Source of the DNA: Pantoea agglomerans
GTDB lineage: Bacteria; Pseudomonadota; Gammaproteobacteria; Enterobacterales; Enterobacteriaceae
Direction: 5' to 3'
Length of the DNA: 64,000 nucleotides
Assembly (NCBI RefSeq): GCF_020149765.1
Contig: NZ_CP083809.1
Location: forward strand, 3,534,001 to 3,598,000
A program made the position numbers and the translations under genes. Shown piece after piece: positions 1 to 10,571 of this stretch. How positions within the stretch are numbered: position 1 is the first letter of the stretch; each line of letters opens with the position of its first letter. The notes under the pieces are model-generated. The model did not search any database, was not told where the DNA came from, and saw nothing but the letters and a program-made list of their open reading frames with translations.

Positions 1-426
1 CACTCCCTGACCCAGGCGCTGGCGAAGTTCAACGGCAACCGCTTCTACTTTATCGCGCCCGACGCGCTGGCGATGCCGGCCTATATCACCGATACGCTGG
101 ATGAGCGCGGCATCGTCTGGTCGCGCCACGACAGCATCGAAGCGGTGATCCCACACGCCGATATTCTCTATATGACCCGCGTGCAGAAAGAGCGGCTCGA
201 CCCGTCGGAATATGCCAACGTCAAGGCGCAGTTTATTCTGCGCGCGGCGGATCTGGCTGGCGCGCGCGACAATATGAAAGTGCTGCATCCGCTGCCGCGC
301 GTTGACGAAATCGCCACCGATGTGGATAAAACGCCTTACGCCTGGTATTTCCAGCAGGCAGGCAACGGCATCTTCGCGCGTCAGGCTCTGCTGGCGCTGG
401 TACTCAACAGCGAACAGGATCTGTAA
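1..426 (+). CDS. pyrB: aspartate carbamoyltransferase catalytic subunit (5' truncated by window edge)
   Basis: Catalytic chain of ATCase, which joins carbamoyl phosphate and aspartate in the first committed step of pyrimidine synthesis. The reading frame is open from base 1 and carries the last 141 residues, matching residues 170-311 of the 311-residue E. coli protein. The aspartate-binding domain motifs RVQKERL and HPLPRVDEI are intact. The stop at 424-426 lies 12 bases before pyrI, the usual pyrBI arrangement for making the c6r6 holoenzyme. The N-terminal carbamoyl-phosphate domain and any pyrL attenuator lie outside the window. Identification is very secure. Confidence 0.97.
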   Translation, partial: HSLTQALAKFNGNRFYFIAPDALAMPAYITDTLDERGIVWSRHDSIEAVIPHADILYMTRVQKERLDPSEYANVKAQFILRAADLAGARDNMKVLHPLPRVDEIATDVDKTPYAWYFQQAGNGIFARQALLALVLNSEQDL

Positions 427-438
427 GGAGCAATCGCC

Positions 439-903
439 ATGACTCACGACAACAAACTGCAGGTAGAAGCGATCAAGCGCGGCACGGTTATTGACCATAT
501 TCCCGCGCAGGTTGGATTTAAGCTGCTGTCGCTGTTTCGGCTTACCGAAACCGACCAGCGCATCACCATCGGCCTTAACCTGCCCTCGGGCGAGCTGGGG
601 CGCAAAGATCTGATCAAGATCGAAAACACCTTTCTCACCGAGGATCAGATCAACCAGCTGGCGGTCTATGCGCCGCACGCCACCGTCAACCGCATCGACG
701 ACTATGAAGTCGTGGCAAAAATCGCGCCGACGCTGCCGGATCGCATTGAGCGCGTGCTGACCTGTCCAAACGGCAACTGCATCAGCCGCAGCGAGCCGGT
801 CTTCTCCAGCTTTGCGGTGAAAAAGCGCGACGCCGAGGTGGTGCTGACCTGCAAATATTGCGAGAAAGCCTTTGCGCACCACGTGGTGCTCGGTCACTGG
901 TAA
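439..903 (+). CDS. pyrI: aspartate carbamoyltransferase regulatory subunit
   Basis: Regulatory chain of ATCase. It binds CTP/UTP (inhibitors) or ATP (activator) in its N-terminal domain and contacts PyrB through a C-terminal zinc domain. The 154-residue length matches the family (153 in E. coli). The four zinc ligands are present as C109, C114, C138 and C141 (CPNGNC and CKYC). The start is preceded by AAGGAG. It lies 12 bases after pyrB and is surely cotranscribed with it. A strong hairpin follows 39 bases after the stop. Confidence 0.97.
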   Translation: MTHDNKLQVEAIKRGTVIDHIPAQVGFKLLSLFRLTETDQRITIGLNLPSGELGRKDLIKIENTFLTEDQINQLAVYAPHATVNRIDDYEVVAKIAPTLPDRIERVLTCPNGNCISRSEPVFSSFAVKKRDAEVVLTCKYCEKAFAHHVVLGHW

Positions 904-919
904 TCGCCCTGCTCGTCCC

Positions 920-925
920 TATAAT
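920..925 (+). promoter_or_regulatory. possible -10 element for ridA
   Basis: A perfect TATAAT sits 61 bases before the ridA start, in the pyrI-ridA gap. The -35 position at 17-base spacing (897-902, CTGGTA) matches the consensus poorly, so this is only a candidate for a ridA promoter independent of pyrBI. Confidence 0.3.
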
Positions 926-942
926 GGGGCGATGTTTCTCGC

Positions 943-964
943 CAGCGGCGGCAAGCCGCCGCTG
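943..964 (+). terminator. strong hairpin between pyrI and ridA
   Basis: A 10-base arm CAGCGGCGGC pairs perfectly with GCCGCCGCTG across two A residues. No T-tract follows, and the ridA Shine-Dalgarno (AAGGAG) begins 11 bases later. It may stabilise the pyrBI 3' end or act as a weak or Rho-assisted terminator; the sequence alone does not decide. Confidence 0.4.
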
Positions 965-985
965 CGTCACTCTTAAGGAGCAAGT

Positions 986-1372
986 ATGTCTCGCGAAATC
1001 AGTACGGAAAAAGCGCCAGCGGCGATCGGTCCCTATGTGCAGGGCGTGGATCTGGGCAATATGATCATCACCTCCGGGCAGATCCCGGTCGATCCGGCGA
1101 CCGGTGCGGTGCCGGAGGCGATCGACGCTCAGGCGCGTCAGTCGCTGGAAAACGTCAAAGCGATCGTTGAAGCGGCAGGCCTGCAGGTTGGCGACATCGT
1201 GAAAACCACGGTTTTCGTCAAGGACCTTAACGACTTCGCTACCGTCAACGCCACCTACGAAGCCTTTTTTGCCGAGCATAACGCCAGCTTCCCGGCGCGC
1301 TCCTGCGTGGAAGTGGCGCGTCTGCCGAAAGATGTGAAGATCGAGATCGAAGCGATCGCCCTGCGCCGCTAA
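986..1372 (+). CDS. ridA: 2-iminobutanoate/2-iminopropanoate deaminase RidA
   Basis: YjgF/YER057c/UK114-family enamine/imine deaminase. It hydrolyses reactive 2-aminoacrylate and related enamines made by PLP enzymes such as threonine dehydratase, protecting other PLP enzymes. The protein has 128 residues, exactly the E. coli length. The family signature ARLPKDVKIEIEAIA near the C terminus contains the conserved substrate-binding acid, and the Arg of FPARSCVEV is present. The start is preceded by AAGGAG at good spacing. It follows pyrBI as in E. coli (yjgF). Confidence 0.96.
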   Translation: MSREISTEKAPAAIGPYVQGVDLGNMIITSGQIPVDPATGAVPEAIDAQARQSLENVKAIVEAAGLQVGDIVKTTVFVKDLNDFATVNATYEAFFAEHNASFPARSCVEVARLPKDVKIEIEAIALRR

Positions 1373-1382
1373 GGATCTGCTG

Positions 1383-1402
1383 CGCGCTGCGCCCGCAGCG
1401 CG
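1383..1402 (+). terminator. hairpin after ridA, possible terminator
   Basis: An 8-base perfect stem (CGCGCTGC / GCAGCGCG) with a 4-base loop begins 10 bases after the ridA stop. The T-tract is poor, so it may act weakly or only block 3' decay. Confidence 0.35.
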
Positions 1403-1483
1403 TATCCCCTGTTCCGCCTTCCTGTCGTCAACACCGTCCTCGTTTTTCCTTCTGCCTGGCTTTGCGCCACGCCCCGCGCTTCT

Positions 1484-1497
1484 TTGTTTCAGGTCAA
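1484..1497 (+). promoter_or_regulatory. candidate FNR site upstream of nrdD
   Basis: TTGTTtcagGTCAA matches the FNR consensus TTGAT-N4-ATCAA at 8 of 10 positions. A possible -10 (TAAATT, 1510-1515) lies just downstream, which would centre the site about 31-33 bases before the start of transcription. FNR activation of nrdDG is established in E. coli; this particular site is inferred. Confidence 0.45.
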
Positions 1498-1522
1498 AAC
1501 ATCGGCGATTAAATTCTCCTGA

Positions 1523-1571
1523 CATCCATATATAGTGGCTAAAATCTTTCCTGGCACAACATATAGGGGAC
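1523..1571 (+). promoter_or_regulatory. candidate pair of NrdR boxes before nrdD
   Basis: Two degenerate copies of the NrdR palindrome (acaCwAtATaTwGtgt) are centred between 1530/1531 and 1563/1564, about three helical turns apart. The first has a good right half (ATATATAGTGG) and the second a good left half (ACAACATATA). Paired boxes at such spacing are typical of NrdR-repressed nrd operons. The matches are imperfect, so this is tentative. Confidence 0.4.
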
Positions 1572-1580
1572 GGAAAGAGC

Positions 1581-3718
<2,138 letters not shown>

Positions 3719-3719
<1 letters not shown>

Positions 3720-4195
3720 TGCATTTTCATCGCTACTACGATGTCGACATCGTTAACGGCCCGGGCACGCGCTGCACGCTGTTCGTGGCCGGCTGCGAGC
3801 ACCAGTGTCGCGGCTGCTATAACCAGAGCACCTGGCGGCTCGACTCCGGCACGCCTTTCACCCTGGCGCATGAGGAGCGCCTGATTGCCGATCTGCAGGA
3901 TACGCGCATTCGTCGTCAGGGGCTTTCGCTGAGCGGCGGCGATCCGCTGCATCCGCACAACGTGCCCCATATTCGCCGGCTGGTGAAACGCGTGCGCGCG
4001 GAGTGTCCGGGGAAAGATATCTGGCTCTGGACCGGCTATCAGCGCGCCGAGCTAAGCTGCGCGCAGCGCGAAGTGCTGAGCTATATCGATGTGCTGATCG
4101 ACGGGCGCTTCGTCGAGGCGGAAAAAGATGCGACGCTGCTGTGGCGCGGCAGCCGCAATCAGATTATCTGGGACCTGCACAAAGAGCGCAGCTAA
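3719..4195 (+). CDS. nrdG: anaerobic ribonucleotide reductase-activating protein (radical SAM)
   Basis: Radical-SAM activase that uses a 4Fe-4S cluster and S-adenosylmethionine to create the glycyl radical on NrdD. The cluster motif CxxxCxxC is present as C26-C30-C33 (CEHQCRGC), and [10 protein letters not shown] matches the GGE-like SAM motif of the family. The sequence ATGATG gives two possible starts, 3716 and 3719. I chose 3719 because residues 1-10 then align directly with the E. coli N terminus; the product is 158 residues against 154 in E. coli. The start overlaps the nrdD stop. Its 3' end overlaps the converging yraR gene by 4 bases. Confidence 0.96.
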
Positions 4196-4818
4196 CGCGG
4201 GATCGCTCCCGACTCGATAATTTCAATGCGATCGCCGGCGGGCTGAAAGGCGCAGGCGTGCATGCACTTCGCCACCGCCAGCGCAGAGACCGAGCGCCAG
4301 TTGCCAGGCAGCAGGCCGAACAGCGGCGCCATCAGGCTCTCGCCGGTGCGTTTGCGCGAGCGCTCGCCCAGCAGCAGCGAAGGACGGATCAGCGTCAGTC
4401 GCGGCCAGCCCTGATGACGCAGCGCCGTCTCCATCTCGCCTTTTACCCGGTTATAGAAAAAAGGGGAATGGCGATTTGCGCCGTGCGCGCTGACCGCCAC
4501 CATCTGCTTTGCGCCCAGCCGCAGCCCGCTCAGGCCGGTATCCACCACCAGCGTATAGTCGACGTGCAGAAACGCCTCTTTGCTGCCCGCCTCTTTTCGC
4601 GTGGTGCCGAGGCAGCAAAACACGCTGTCGATGGCGAGGTTGAGCGGCCGCAGCGCGTCGGTCAGGTCCGCCTCTACCGGATTAACCACCTTGTTCATCG
4701 GCGGCAGCGGACGACGCGTCGGCGCGATGATTTCGTCGACGCGCGCATCCGCCGCCAGCAAACGCAGCAGATGCGCGCCCACCAGTCCCGTCGCGCCGGT
4801 TACCAATACACGATGCAT
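4192..4818 (-). CDS. yraR: NAD(P)-binding Rossmann-fold protein YraR
   Basis: Short atypical SDR/NmrA-like protein of 208 residues, recognised as the orthologue of E. coli YraR (211 residues). The nucleotide-binding loop [13 protein letters not shown] is at the N terminus, and [14 protein letters not shown] contains the YxxxK pair of extended SDRs. The substrate is unknown. The start is at the ATG preceded by GGGAGGCGAG; upstream in-frame codons to 4899 lack a better ribosome site. In E. coli yraR is followed by yhbO, and the same neighbour is here, but divergently placed. Function beyond NAD(P) binding is not established. Confidence 0.88.
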   Translation of the reverse strand: MHRVLVTGATGLVGAHLLRLLAADARVDEIIAPTRRPLPPMNKVVNPVEADLTDALRPLNLAIDSVFCCLGTTRKEAGSKEAFLHVDYTLVVDTGLSGLRLGAKQMVAVSAHGANRHSPFFYNRVKGEMETALRHQGWPRLTLIRPSLLLGERSRKRTGESLMAPLFGLLPGNWRSVSALAVAKCMHACAFQPAGDRIEIIESGAIPR

Positions 4819-4962
4819 CTCGCCTCCCGCTAACCTGTTGCCATTACTCTGAAATATAGTCAGCTTTTGCCGCCCGGCTTGCATTTTTAGCACAAACAAC
4901 CAGGCTTAACCTGTTCACCAGGAGAGCGCATCGTGCGCGAACCATCAATGAGGAGGGGAAAA

Positions 4963-5484
4963 ATGAGCAAGAAGATTGCGGTGTTGATTACCGATGAATT
5001 TGAAGACTCAGAGTTCACCTCACCGGCCGACGCCTACAAGCAGGCGGGCTTTGAGGTGGTGACCATTGAGAAAGAGGCGGGTAAAACCGTCACCGGCAAG
5101 CAGGGCGAAGCGCAGGTAAAAATCGACCGCGCCATTGACGACGTCAGCCCGGCAGAATTTGACGCGCTGCTGCTGCCTGGCGGCCATTCGCCCGACTCGC
5201 TGCGCAGCGACGATCGTTTTGTCACCTTTACTAAAGAGTTCGTTGCCAGCGGCAAACCGATTTTCGCTATCTGCCACGGCCCGCAGCTGCTGATCAGCGC
5301 TAACGGCGTGCGCGGCCGCAAAATGACCTGCGTGAAGGCAATTGCTGTCGATCTGCGTAACGCCGGCGCGGACTTCTATGATGAAGAGGTGATTGTAGAT
5401 GACGATCGACTCGTCACCAGCCGCACCCCGGACGATCTGCCCGCCTTTAACCGCGAGTCGCTGCGGATCCTTCAGGCGTCATAA
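4963..5484 (+). CDS. yhbO: protein/nucleic acid deglycase YhbO (DJ-1/PfpI family)
   Basis: DJ-1/PfpI-superfamily protein of 173 residues (172 in E. coli). The family is reported to repair methylglyoxal- and glyoxal-glycated proteins and nucleotides, and YhbO contributes to stress survival in E. coli. The nucleophile elbow AICHGP gives catalytic C104 followed by H105; the acidic residue of DEFEDSEFTSP is present near the N terminus. The start chosen has the strong site AGGAGGGG. An upstream in-frame GTG at 4933 is less likely. It converges on yhbP across a short inverted repeat. Confidence 0.93.
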   Translation: MSKKIAVLITDEFEDSEFTSPADAYKQAGFEVVTIEKEAGKTVTGKQGEAQVKIDRAIDDVSPAEFDALLLPGGHSPDSLRSDDRFVTFTKEFVASGKPIFAICHGPQLLISANGVRGRKMTCVKAIAVDLRNAGADFYDEEVIVDDDRLVTSRTPDDLPAFNRESLRILQAS

Positions 5485-5493
5485 CGCCCTTTT

Positions 5494-5952
<459 letters not shown>

Positions 5953-6039
5953 CTATTGCTCCGTGCAAAAATCGTCAGATAGCCGCCGCGCCGCTGGCGC
6001 GCTACACTGCCCGACAGTAAAGATTCAGGGATGCAGATT

Positions 6040-6327
6040 ATGAATGAGGGCTGGCAGCTCTATATTGTCCAGACCGCCGCCGGCGCGCTCTACACCGGCA
6101 TCACCACCGACGTGGCGCGGCGCGTCGAGCAGCATGCCGCCGGACGCGGCGCGCGCGCCCTGCGCGGCAGAGGCCCGCTGTCGCTGGTTTATCGCTGCGA
6201 CGCCGGCGACCGCGCCGCGGCGTCGCGGCTGGAGTACCAGGTCAAGCAGCTCAGCCGCCAGCAGAAGCTGCGGCTGGTGGCACAACAGCCGGACTGCCTT
6301 GCCAGCTGGCTTACGCAAGCCGGTTAA
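6040..6327 (+). CDS. yhbQ: GIY-YIG nuclease-superfamily protein YhbQ
   Basis: Small single-domain GIY-YIG protein of 95 residues (100 in E. coli). The hallmark appears as LYIVQT followed by LYTGIT, with the conserved Arg in VARRVEQH and a downstream Glu in [10 protein letters not shown]. coli YhbQ has been linked to DNA processing, but its substrate is not firmly known. I chose the ATG at 6040 because CAGGG ends nine bases before it; the in-frame ATG at 6031 directly abuts that site. The 3' end overlaps converging yhbS by 17 bases. Confidence 0.88.
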   Translation: MNEGWQLYIVQTAAGALYTGITTDVARRVEQHAAGRGARALRGRGPLSLVYRCDAGDRAAASRLEYQVKQLSRQQKLRLVAQQPDCLASWLTQAG

Positions 6328-6817
6328 ACGGCTCGGCGAAATCGATCTCACCTTCTGCGCCGACAAAGGCATCGTCCGCCAGGCGATAGATCTGAAATGC
6401 CGCTTCGCTGCCCTGCCAGCGGCAGCGCAGCCCGTGGCGCGCAGCTGGCTCAAAGCCGAAGCGATTATAGTAGGCCGGATCGCCCACCACCACGACCGCG
6501 CTGTAGCCGAACTCATTCAGCGTATCCAGCCCGGCGTAGATCAGCTGCTCGCCGATTTTCTGGCCGCGCACGCTTTCATCGACCGCCAGCGGTGCCAGGC
6601 CGACCCAGTTACGGTCTTCGCCCTGTAACGTCACCGGGCTGAACGCGGCGTAGCCCAGCACCTGGCCTTCGTCGTCCGTCGCGACCACGCCCAGCGTCAG
6701 CAGCCCGTCTTCCCGCAGCTGCTGCACCAGTTCGGCTTCCGCTTCGGTGCTGAAGCTGCGTCTTAACAAACTGTCGATGCTTGCCGCATCCACCCCAATT
6801 TCTGTGCGAATTAACAT
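6311..6817 (-). CDS. yhbS: GNAT-family N-acetyltransferase YhbS
   Basis: 168-residue acetyl-CoA-dependent N-acetyltransferase of the GNAT fold, orthologous to E. coli YhbS (167 residues). The acetyl-CoA pyrophosphate-binding segment lies around [12 protein letters not shown] (motif A, R/QxxGxG/A-like), after the strand [10 protein letters not shown], and is followed by motif B around [11 protein letters not shown]. The natural substrate is not settled. Its start overlaps the end of ubiT by 7 bases, so ubiT-yhbS form one minus-strand unit as in E. coli. Confidence 0.92.
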   Translation of the reverse strand: MLIRTEIGVDAASIDSLLRRSFSTEAEAELVQQLREDGLLTLGVVATDDEGQVLGYAAFSPVTLQGEDRNWVGLAPLAVDESVRGQKIGEQLIYAGLDTLNEFGYSAVVVVGDPAYYNRFGFEPAARHGLRCRWQGSEAAFQIYRLADDAFVGAEGEIDFAEPFNRLA

Positions 6818-7335
6818 ACAGTCTCCACGCGCGCCTGTGCGGCCTTCGCGTCCTGTTTCATTCCCGCTTCGACAAACGCAGCCAGCTGCTGCAGTCCCGT
6901 GCGCAACGCCGTGGGCATAGACTCAAGTTCCAGAGCATCCATCAGGTTTTTCACCTCCAGTCCCAGCTCTGTGTCGCCTTCGATCAGCAGACGACGCTGG
7001 AAAAACAGCATATCCGGATCCGCCTTACGGGCGGCGACCAGCAGCAGATCGTTTGCATTGCCGCGGAACCAGACGTCCGCTTCGGCATCCTGTACGACCC
7101 TGAGCTGGCCCTCTTCAATGGTAGTAATCCAGCGTAAACCCACATCTGCGATCTCAATACCCAGATGACGCGCCTGCAGAAAGTCTAACTCACCTTCCGC
7201 CAAAGCATGGCGAAATTGCCAGTTTAGGAGTTGTTGCAGAAAAGCTTTTTTTAACGGGAACGGGGTAAGCGAAACAGGTAAGGCCAGGAATTTCGGGCCT
7301 TTTTTCACTAACTCAGCACGTAACTGTTGAAACAC
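6811..7335 (-). CDS. ubiT: anaerobic ubiquinone biosynthesis accessory factor UbiT (SCP2 domain)
   Basis: SCP2-type lipid-binding protein (formerly YhbT), 174 residues. UbiT works with UbiU and UbiV in O2-independent ubiquinone synthesis, probably by binding the hydrophobic quinone intermediates. The SCP2 core is visible in VWFRGNANDLLLVAARKADPD and the strand around MLFFQRRLLIEGDTELG. It is divergent from ubiUV across a 203-base regulatory region and overlaps yhbS downstream, the same layout as in E. coli. Confidence 0.93.
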   Translation of the reverse strand: MFQQLRAELVKKGPKFLALPVSLTPFPLKKAFLQQLLNWQFRHALAEGELDFLQARHLGIEIADVGLRWITTIEEGQLRVVQDAEADVWFRGNANDLLLVAARKADPDMLFFQRRLLIEGDTELGLEVKNLMDALELESMPTALRTGLQQLAAFVEAGMKQDAKAAQARVETVC

Positions 7336-7465
7336 GGGCGTCTCTCCCTTGTGGAAATTTCAGGTATATTGCCACATCCGCCGCCGCACGCCGCAGCCGA
7401 GATCAATAATTTCGCCGCCCCATTGCGCCAATTTTCCGCTATCCGTCGCTTCAACTGGCGATTCA

Positions 7466-7507
7466 CTGCCCCAAATCAACATTTCGCCCCTGCCGCTTGC
7501 CTAGACT
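7466..7507 (+). promoter_or_regulatory. candidate FNR-dependent promoter of ubiUV
   Basis: A half-conserved FNR site, CTGCCccaaATCAA (7466-7479, 7 of 10 consensus bases), is centred at 7472.5. A -10-like TAGACT lies at 7502-7507. If transcription starts near 7514 the site falls at -41.5, the standard class II activator position. Anaerobic FNR control of ubiUV is known in E. coli; this site is inferred. Confidence 0.4.
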
Positions 7508-7538
7508 CGTCACCTTGTCCTGTCGACGAGGGATCACT

Positions 7539-8534
7539 ATGGAACTGCTGTGTCCGGCCGGTAATCTGCCCGCCGTGCGTTCAGCGGTGGAGAATGGCGC
7601 CGATGCGGTGTATGTCGGACTGAAAGATGACACCAACGCGCGCCACTTCGCCGGGCTGAACTTTACCGATAAGAAGCTGGTGGAAGCGGCGCGCTATCTG
7701 CATCAGCATCGCCGTAAATTACATGTCGCTATTAACACCTTCGCTCACCCTGACGGCATGGGCCGCTGGCGGCGCGCCATCGACGTGGCGGCGCAGAACG
7801 GCGCGGATGCGCTGATCCTCGCCGATATCGCCACGCTGGAGTACGCCGCGCAGCGCTATCCCGAGGTTGAACGCCATCTGTCGGTGCAGGCCTCCGCCAC
7901 CAATCTGGAAGCGGTGCGCTTCTACCATCGTCACTTTGCCCTAAGCCGGGTGGTGCTGCCGCGCGTGTTATCGCTGCATCAGGTGAAGCAGCTGGCGCGC
8001 GAGACGCCGGTGCCGCTCGAAGTCTTCGCCTTCGGCAGCCTCTGCATCATGGCAGAGGGCCGCTGCTATCTCTCCTCCTGGCTGACCGGCGAATCGCCCA
8101 ACAGCGCGGGCGCCTGTTCACCGGCGAAGTTTGTGCGCTGGCAGCAAACGGCCAACGGCATGGAGTCGCGCCTTAACGATGTGCTGATCGACCGCTACGC
8201 GGCGGATGAGAGCGCCGGTTATCCCACGCTGTGCAAAGGACGCTATCAGGTCAACGGTCAGCGCTATCACGTACTGGAGGAGCCCACCAGCCTGAATACC
8301 CTGACGCTGCTGCCGGATCTGCTGCGCGCTGGCGTCGCCTCGGTGAAGATTGAGGGACGCCAGCGCAGCCCGGCCTATGTGGCACAGGTGGCGCGCGTCT
8401 GGCGTCAGGCGATCGACCGCTGCAGGCACGCGCCAGAGAGCTTTGCGGTTACCGAGGCCTGGACGGCGGCGCTGGACGAACTGTCCGAAGGCTCGCAAAC
8501 CACGCTTGGCGCTTACCACCGTGAATGGCAATAA
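7539..8534 (+). CDS. ubiU: O2-independent ubiquinone hydroxylation protein UbiU (U32 family)
   Basis: Peptidase-U32-family protein that with UbiV hydroxylates ubiquinone precursors without oxygen, using prephenate as oxygen donor. The 331 residues equal the E. coli length. The four 4Fe-4S ligands C169, C176, C193 and C232 are conserved. The start is the ATG preceded by GAGGG opening MELLCPAGN; the in-frame extension to 7497 has no family support. It lies 10 bases before ubiV and is divergent from ubiT. Confidence 0.96.
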   Translation: MELLCPAGNLPAVRSAVENGADAVYVGLKDDTNARHFAGLNFTDKKLVEAARYLHQHRRKLHVAINTFAHPDGMGRWRRAIDVAAQNGADALILADIATLEYAAQRYPEVERHLSVQASATNLEAVRFYHRHFALSRVVLPRVLSLHQVKQLARETPVPLEVFAFGSLCIMAEGRCYLSSWLTGESPNSAGACSPAKFVRWQQTANGMESRLNDVLIDRYAADESAGYPTLCKGRYQVNGQRYHVLEEPTSLNTLTLLPDLLRAGVASVKIEGRQRSPAYVAQVARVWRQAIDRCRHAPESFAVTEAWTAALDELSEGSQTTLGAYHREWQ

Positions 8535-8544
8535 GGAGAAGAGA

Positions 8545-9426
8545 ATGCAATACGCAATCGGCCCGGTGCTGTGGTACTGGCCGACAGAGCAGCTGGCGAA
8601 CTTTTATCAGCAGGCGGCAAACAGCAGCGCGGATATTGTCTACCTCGGCGAGGCGGTGTGCAGCAAACGACGCGCCACGTCGTTTCAGCGCTGGATGGAG
8701 CTGGCGCGCGAACTGGCAACCAGCGGCAAGCAGGTGGTGCTGAGCACGCTGGCGCTGCTGCAGTCGCCCTCGGAGCTGAAAGAGCTGAAGCGCTACGTCG
8801 ACAACGGCGAGTTTCTGATTGAGGCCAACGATATCGGCACGGTGAACATGGCGGCCGAGCGCAAGCTGCCCTTTGTCGCCGGGCCTACGCTGAACGTCTA
8901 TAACGTCGAAACGCTGCATCTGCTGGTGAAAGAGGGCATGACGCGCTGGTGCATGCCGGTGGAGATGTCGCGCGACTGGCTGCTGCAGCTGCTGCAGCAG
9001 AGCGAGGAGCGCAACATTCGCAGCCAGTTCGAGGTGGAGGTGCTGGGCTACGGCTATCTGCCGCTGGCGCTGTCGGCGCGCTGCTTTACCGCCCGCGCCG
9101 AAAATCGCGCCAAAGATGACTGCCAGACCTGCTGCATCAACTACCCTAACGGACGCCGCGTCCATTCACAGGAAGGGCAGCAGGTGTTCGTGCTCAACGG
9201 CATTCAGACCATGAGCGGCTACTGCTATAACCTCGGCAACGATCTGGTGGGCATGCGTGGCTGGGTCGATATTCTGCGCCTCTCGCCGCAGAGCCCCGCG
9301 ACGCTGGAGGAGATTGCTCGCTTCCGCGCCAATGAAGAGGGCCAGTCGCCGCTGATGCTGGCCAGCGGCAACGACTGCAACGGCTACTGGCGTAAAGTGG
9401 CCGGCATGACGCTGCTGTCCTCCTGA
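8545..9426 (+). CDS. ubiV: O2-independent ubiquinone hydroxylation protein UbiV (U32 family)
   Basis: Partner of UbiU in the heterodimer that hydroxylates the quinone ring under anaerobiosis. It has 293 residues (292 in E. coli). Cluster ligands C39, C180, C193 and C197 are in place (the cluster region reads DDCQTCCINY). The start follows AAGGAGA directly after ubiU, with the TAA of ubiU 10 bases before. Both subunits keep all iron-sulphur ligands, so the system should be active. Confidence 0.96.
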   Translation: MQYAIGPVLWYWPTEQLANFYQQAANSSADIVYLGEAVCSKRRATSFQRWMELARELATSGKQVVLSTLALLQSPSELKELKRYVDNGEFLIEANDIGTVNMAAERKLPFVAGPTLNVYNVETLHLLVKEGMTRWCMPVEMSRDWLLQLLQQSEERNIRSQFEVEVLGYGYLPLALSARCFTARAENRAKDDCQTCCINYPNGRRVHSQEGQQVFVLNGIQTMSGYCYNLGNDLVGMRGWVDILRLSPQSPATLEEIARFRANEEGQSPLMLASGNDCNGYWRKVAGMTLLSS

Positions 9427-9542
9427 AAGGCACATACAGGCTAGCCGCCTGCCGTTGTTAGCAGTTTTAATATGGGCATTATTACGTAATACTGGTTGGT
9501 GCAGGTCAATCATCACCTGCGCCATACCCAACTGGAGTGCCC

Positions 9543-10553
9543 ATGTCTGAGAAAAAACCCCTTCGTCTTTCCGTGCTGGATCTGGCGCCGATTCCTCAGG
9601 GCTCGACCCCGCGCGATGCTTTTCATACCTCGCTGGCGCTGGCGCGTCAGGCGGAAGCGTTGGGTTATGAACGTTACTGGCTGGCCGAGCACCATAATAT
9701 GACCGGCATCGCCAGCGCGGCGACGTCGGTGCTGATCGGCTACCTGGCGGCCAATACCACCACCCTGCATCTGGGATCGGGCGGCATTATGCTGCCGAAC
9801 CATGCGCCGCTGGTGATCGCCGAGCAGTTCGGCACCCTGGCCTCGCTCTATCCCGGCCGTATCGATTTAGGCCTGGGCCGCGCGCCCGGCTCCGACCAGC
9901 GCACCATGATGGCGCTGCGCCGCCACCTCTCCAGCATCCATGCGGATACCTTCCCGGAGGATGTTCAGGAACTGATTAACTGGTTCGACGCCGACGAAGA
10001 TGCGCAGCCGGCGGTTCAGCCCGTGCCTGGCCTGGGCATGAAAATTCCGGTCTGGCTGCTTGGCTCCAGCCTCTACAGCGCGCAGCTGGCGGCGCAGCTC
10101 GGCCTGCCGTTCGCCTTTGCGTCGCACTTTGCGCCCGATCAGCTGTTCCAGGCGCTGCATCTCTATCGTGAAAAATTCCAGCCGTCGGCGCGCCTGGAGA
10201 AGCCTTATGCCATGGTCTGCATTAACGTCGTGGCCGCTGACAGCGAGCGTGACGCGCGCTTCCTGTTTACCTCGCAGCAGCAGCAGTTTATCAACCTGCG
10301 CCGCGGTAAGCCGGGCCCGCTGCCTGCGCCGGTGGAAAACATGGATAACCTGTGGTCGCCGTCGGAGCAGTATGGCGTGCAGCAGGCGCTGAGCATGTCG
10401 CTGGTTGGCGATGCCGACAAGGTGCGTCACGGCCTGGCCGGACTGATGCGCGAAACCCAGGCGGATGAGATTATGGTCAACGGCCAGATCTTCGATACCG
10501 AGGCGCGTCTGCGCTCCTTCGCCATCGCGATGGAAGCGGCCCGCTCGCTGTAA
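9543..10553 (+). CDS. yhbW: luciferase-like flavin-dependent monooxygenase YhbW
   Basis: LLM-class (bacterial luciferase-like) flavin oxidoreductase of 336 residues, orthologous to E. coli YhbW (335). Family segments include [10 protein letters not shown] near residue 40, the strand [16 protein letters not shown] and [11 protein letters not shown] near residue 105. The substrate is unknown. The ATG at 9543 is preceded by TGGAG at six-base spacing; a GTG at 9537 is less likely. In E. coli mtr follows, whereas here a converging AraC-family gene follows after 18 bases. Confidence 0.9.
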   Translation: MSEKKPLRLSVLDLAPIPQGSTPRDAFHTSLALARQAEALGYERYWLAEHHNMTGIASAATSVLIGYLAANTTTLHLGSGGIMLPNHAPLVIAEQFGTLASLYPGRIDLGLGRAPGSDQRTMMALRRHLSSIHADTFPEDVQELINWFDADEDAQPAVQPVPGLGMKIPVWLLGSSLYSAQLAAQLGLPFAFASHFAPDQLFQALHLYREKFQPSARLEKPYAMVCINVVAADSERDARFLFTSQQQQFINLRRGKPGPLPAPVENMDNLWSPSEQYGVQQALSMSLVGDADKVRHGLAGLMRETQADEIMVNGQIFDTEARLRSFAIAMEAARSL

Positions 10554-10571
10554 GCTTTTCTGCGGTGGGCG

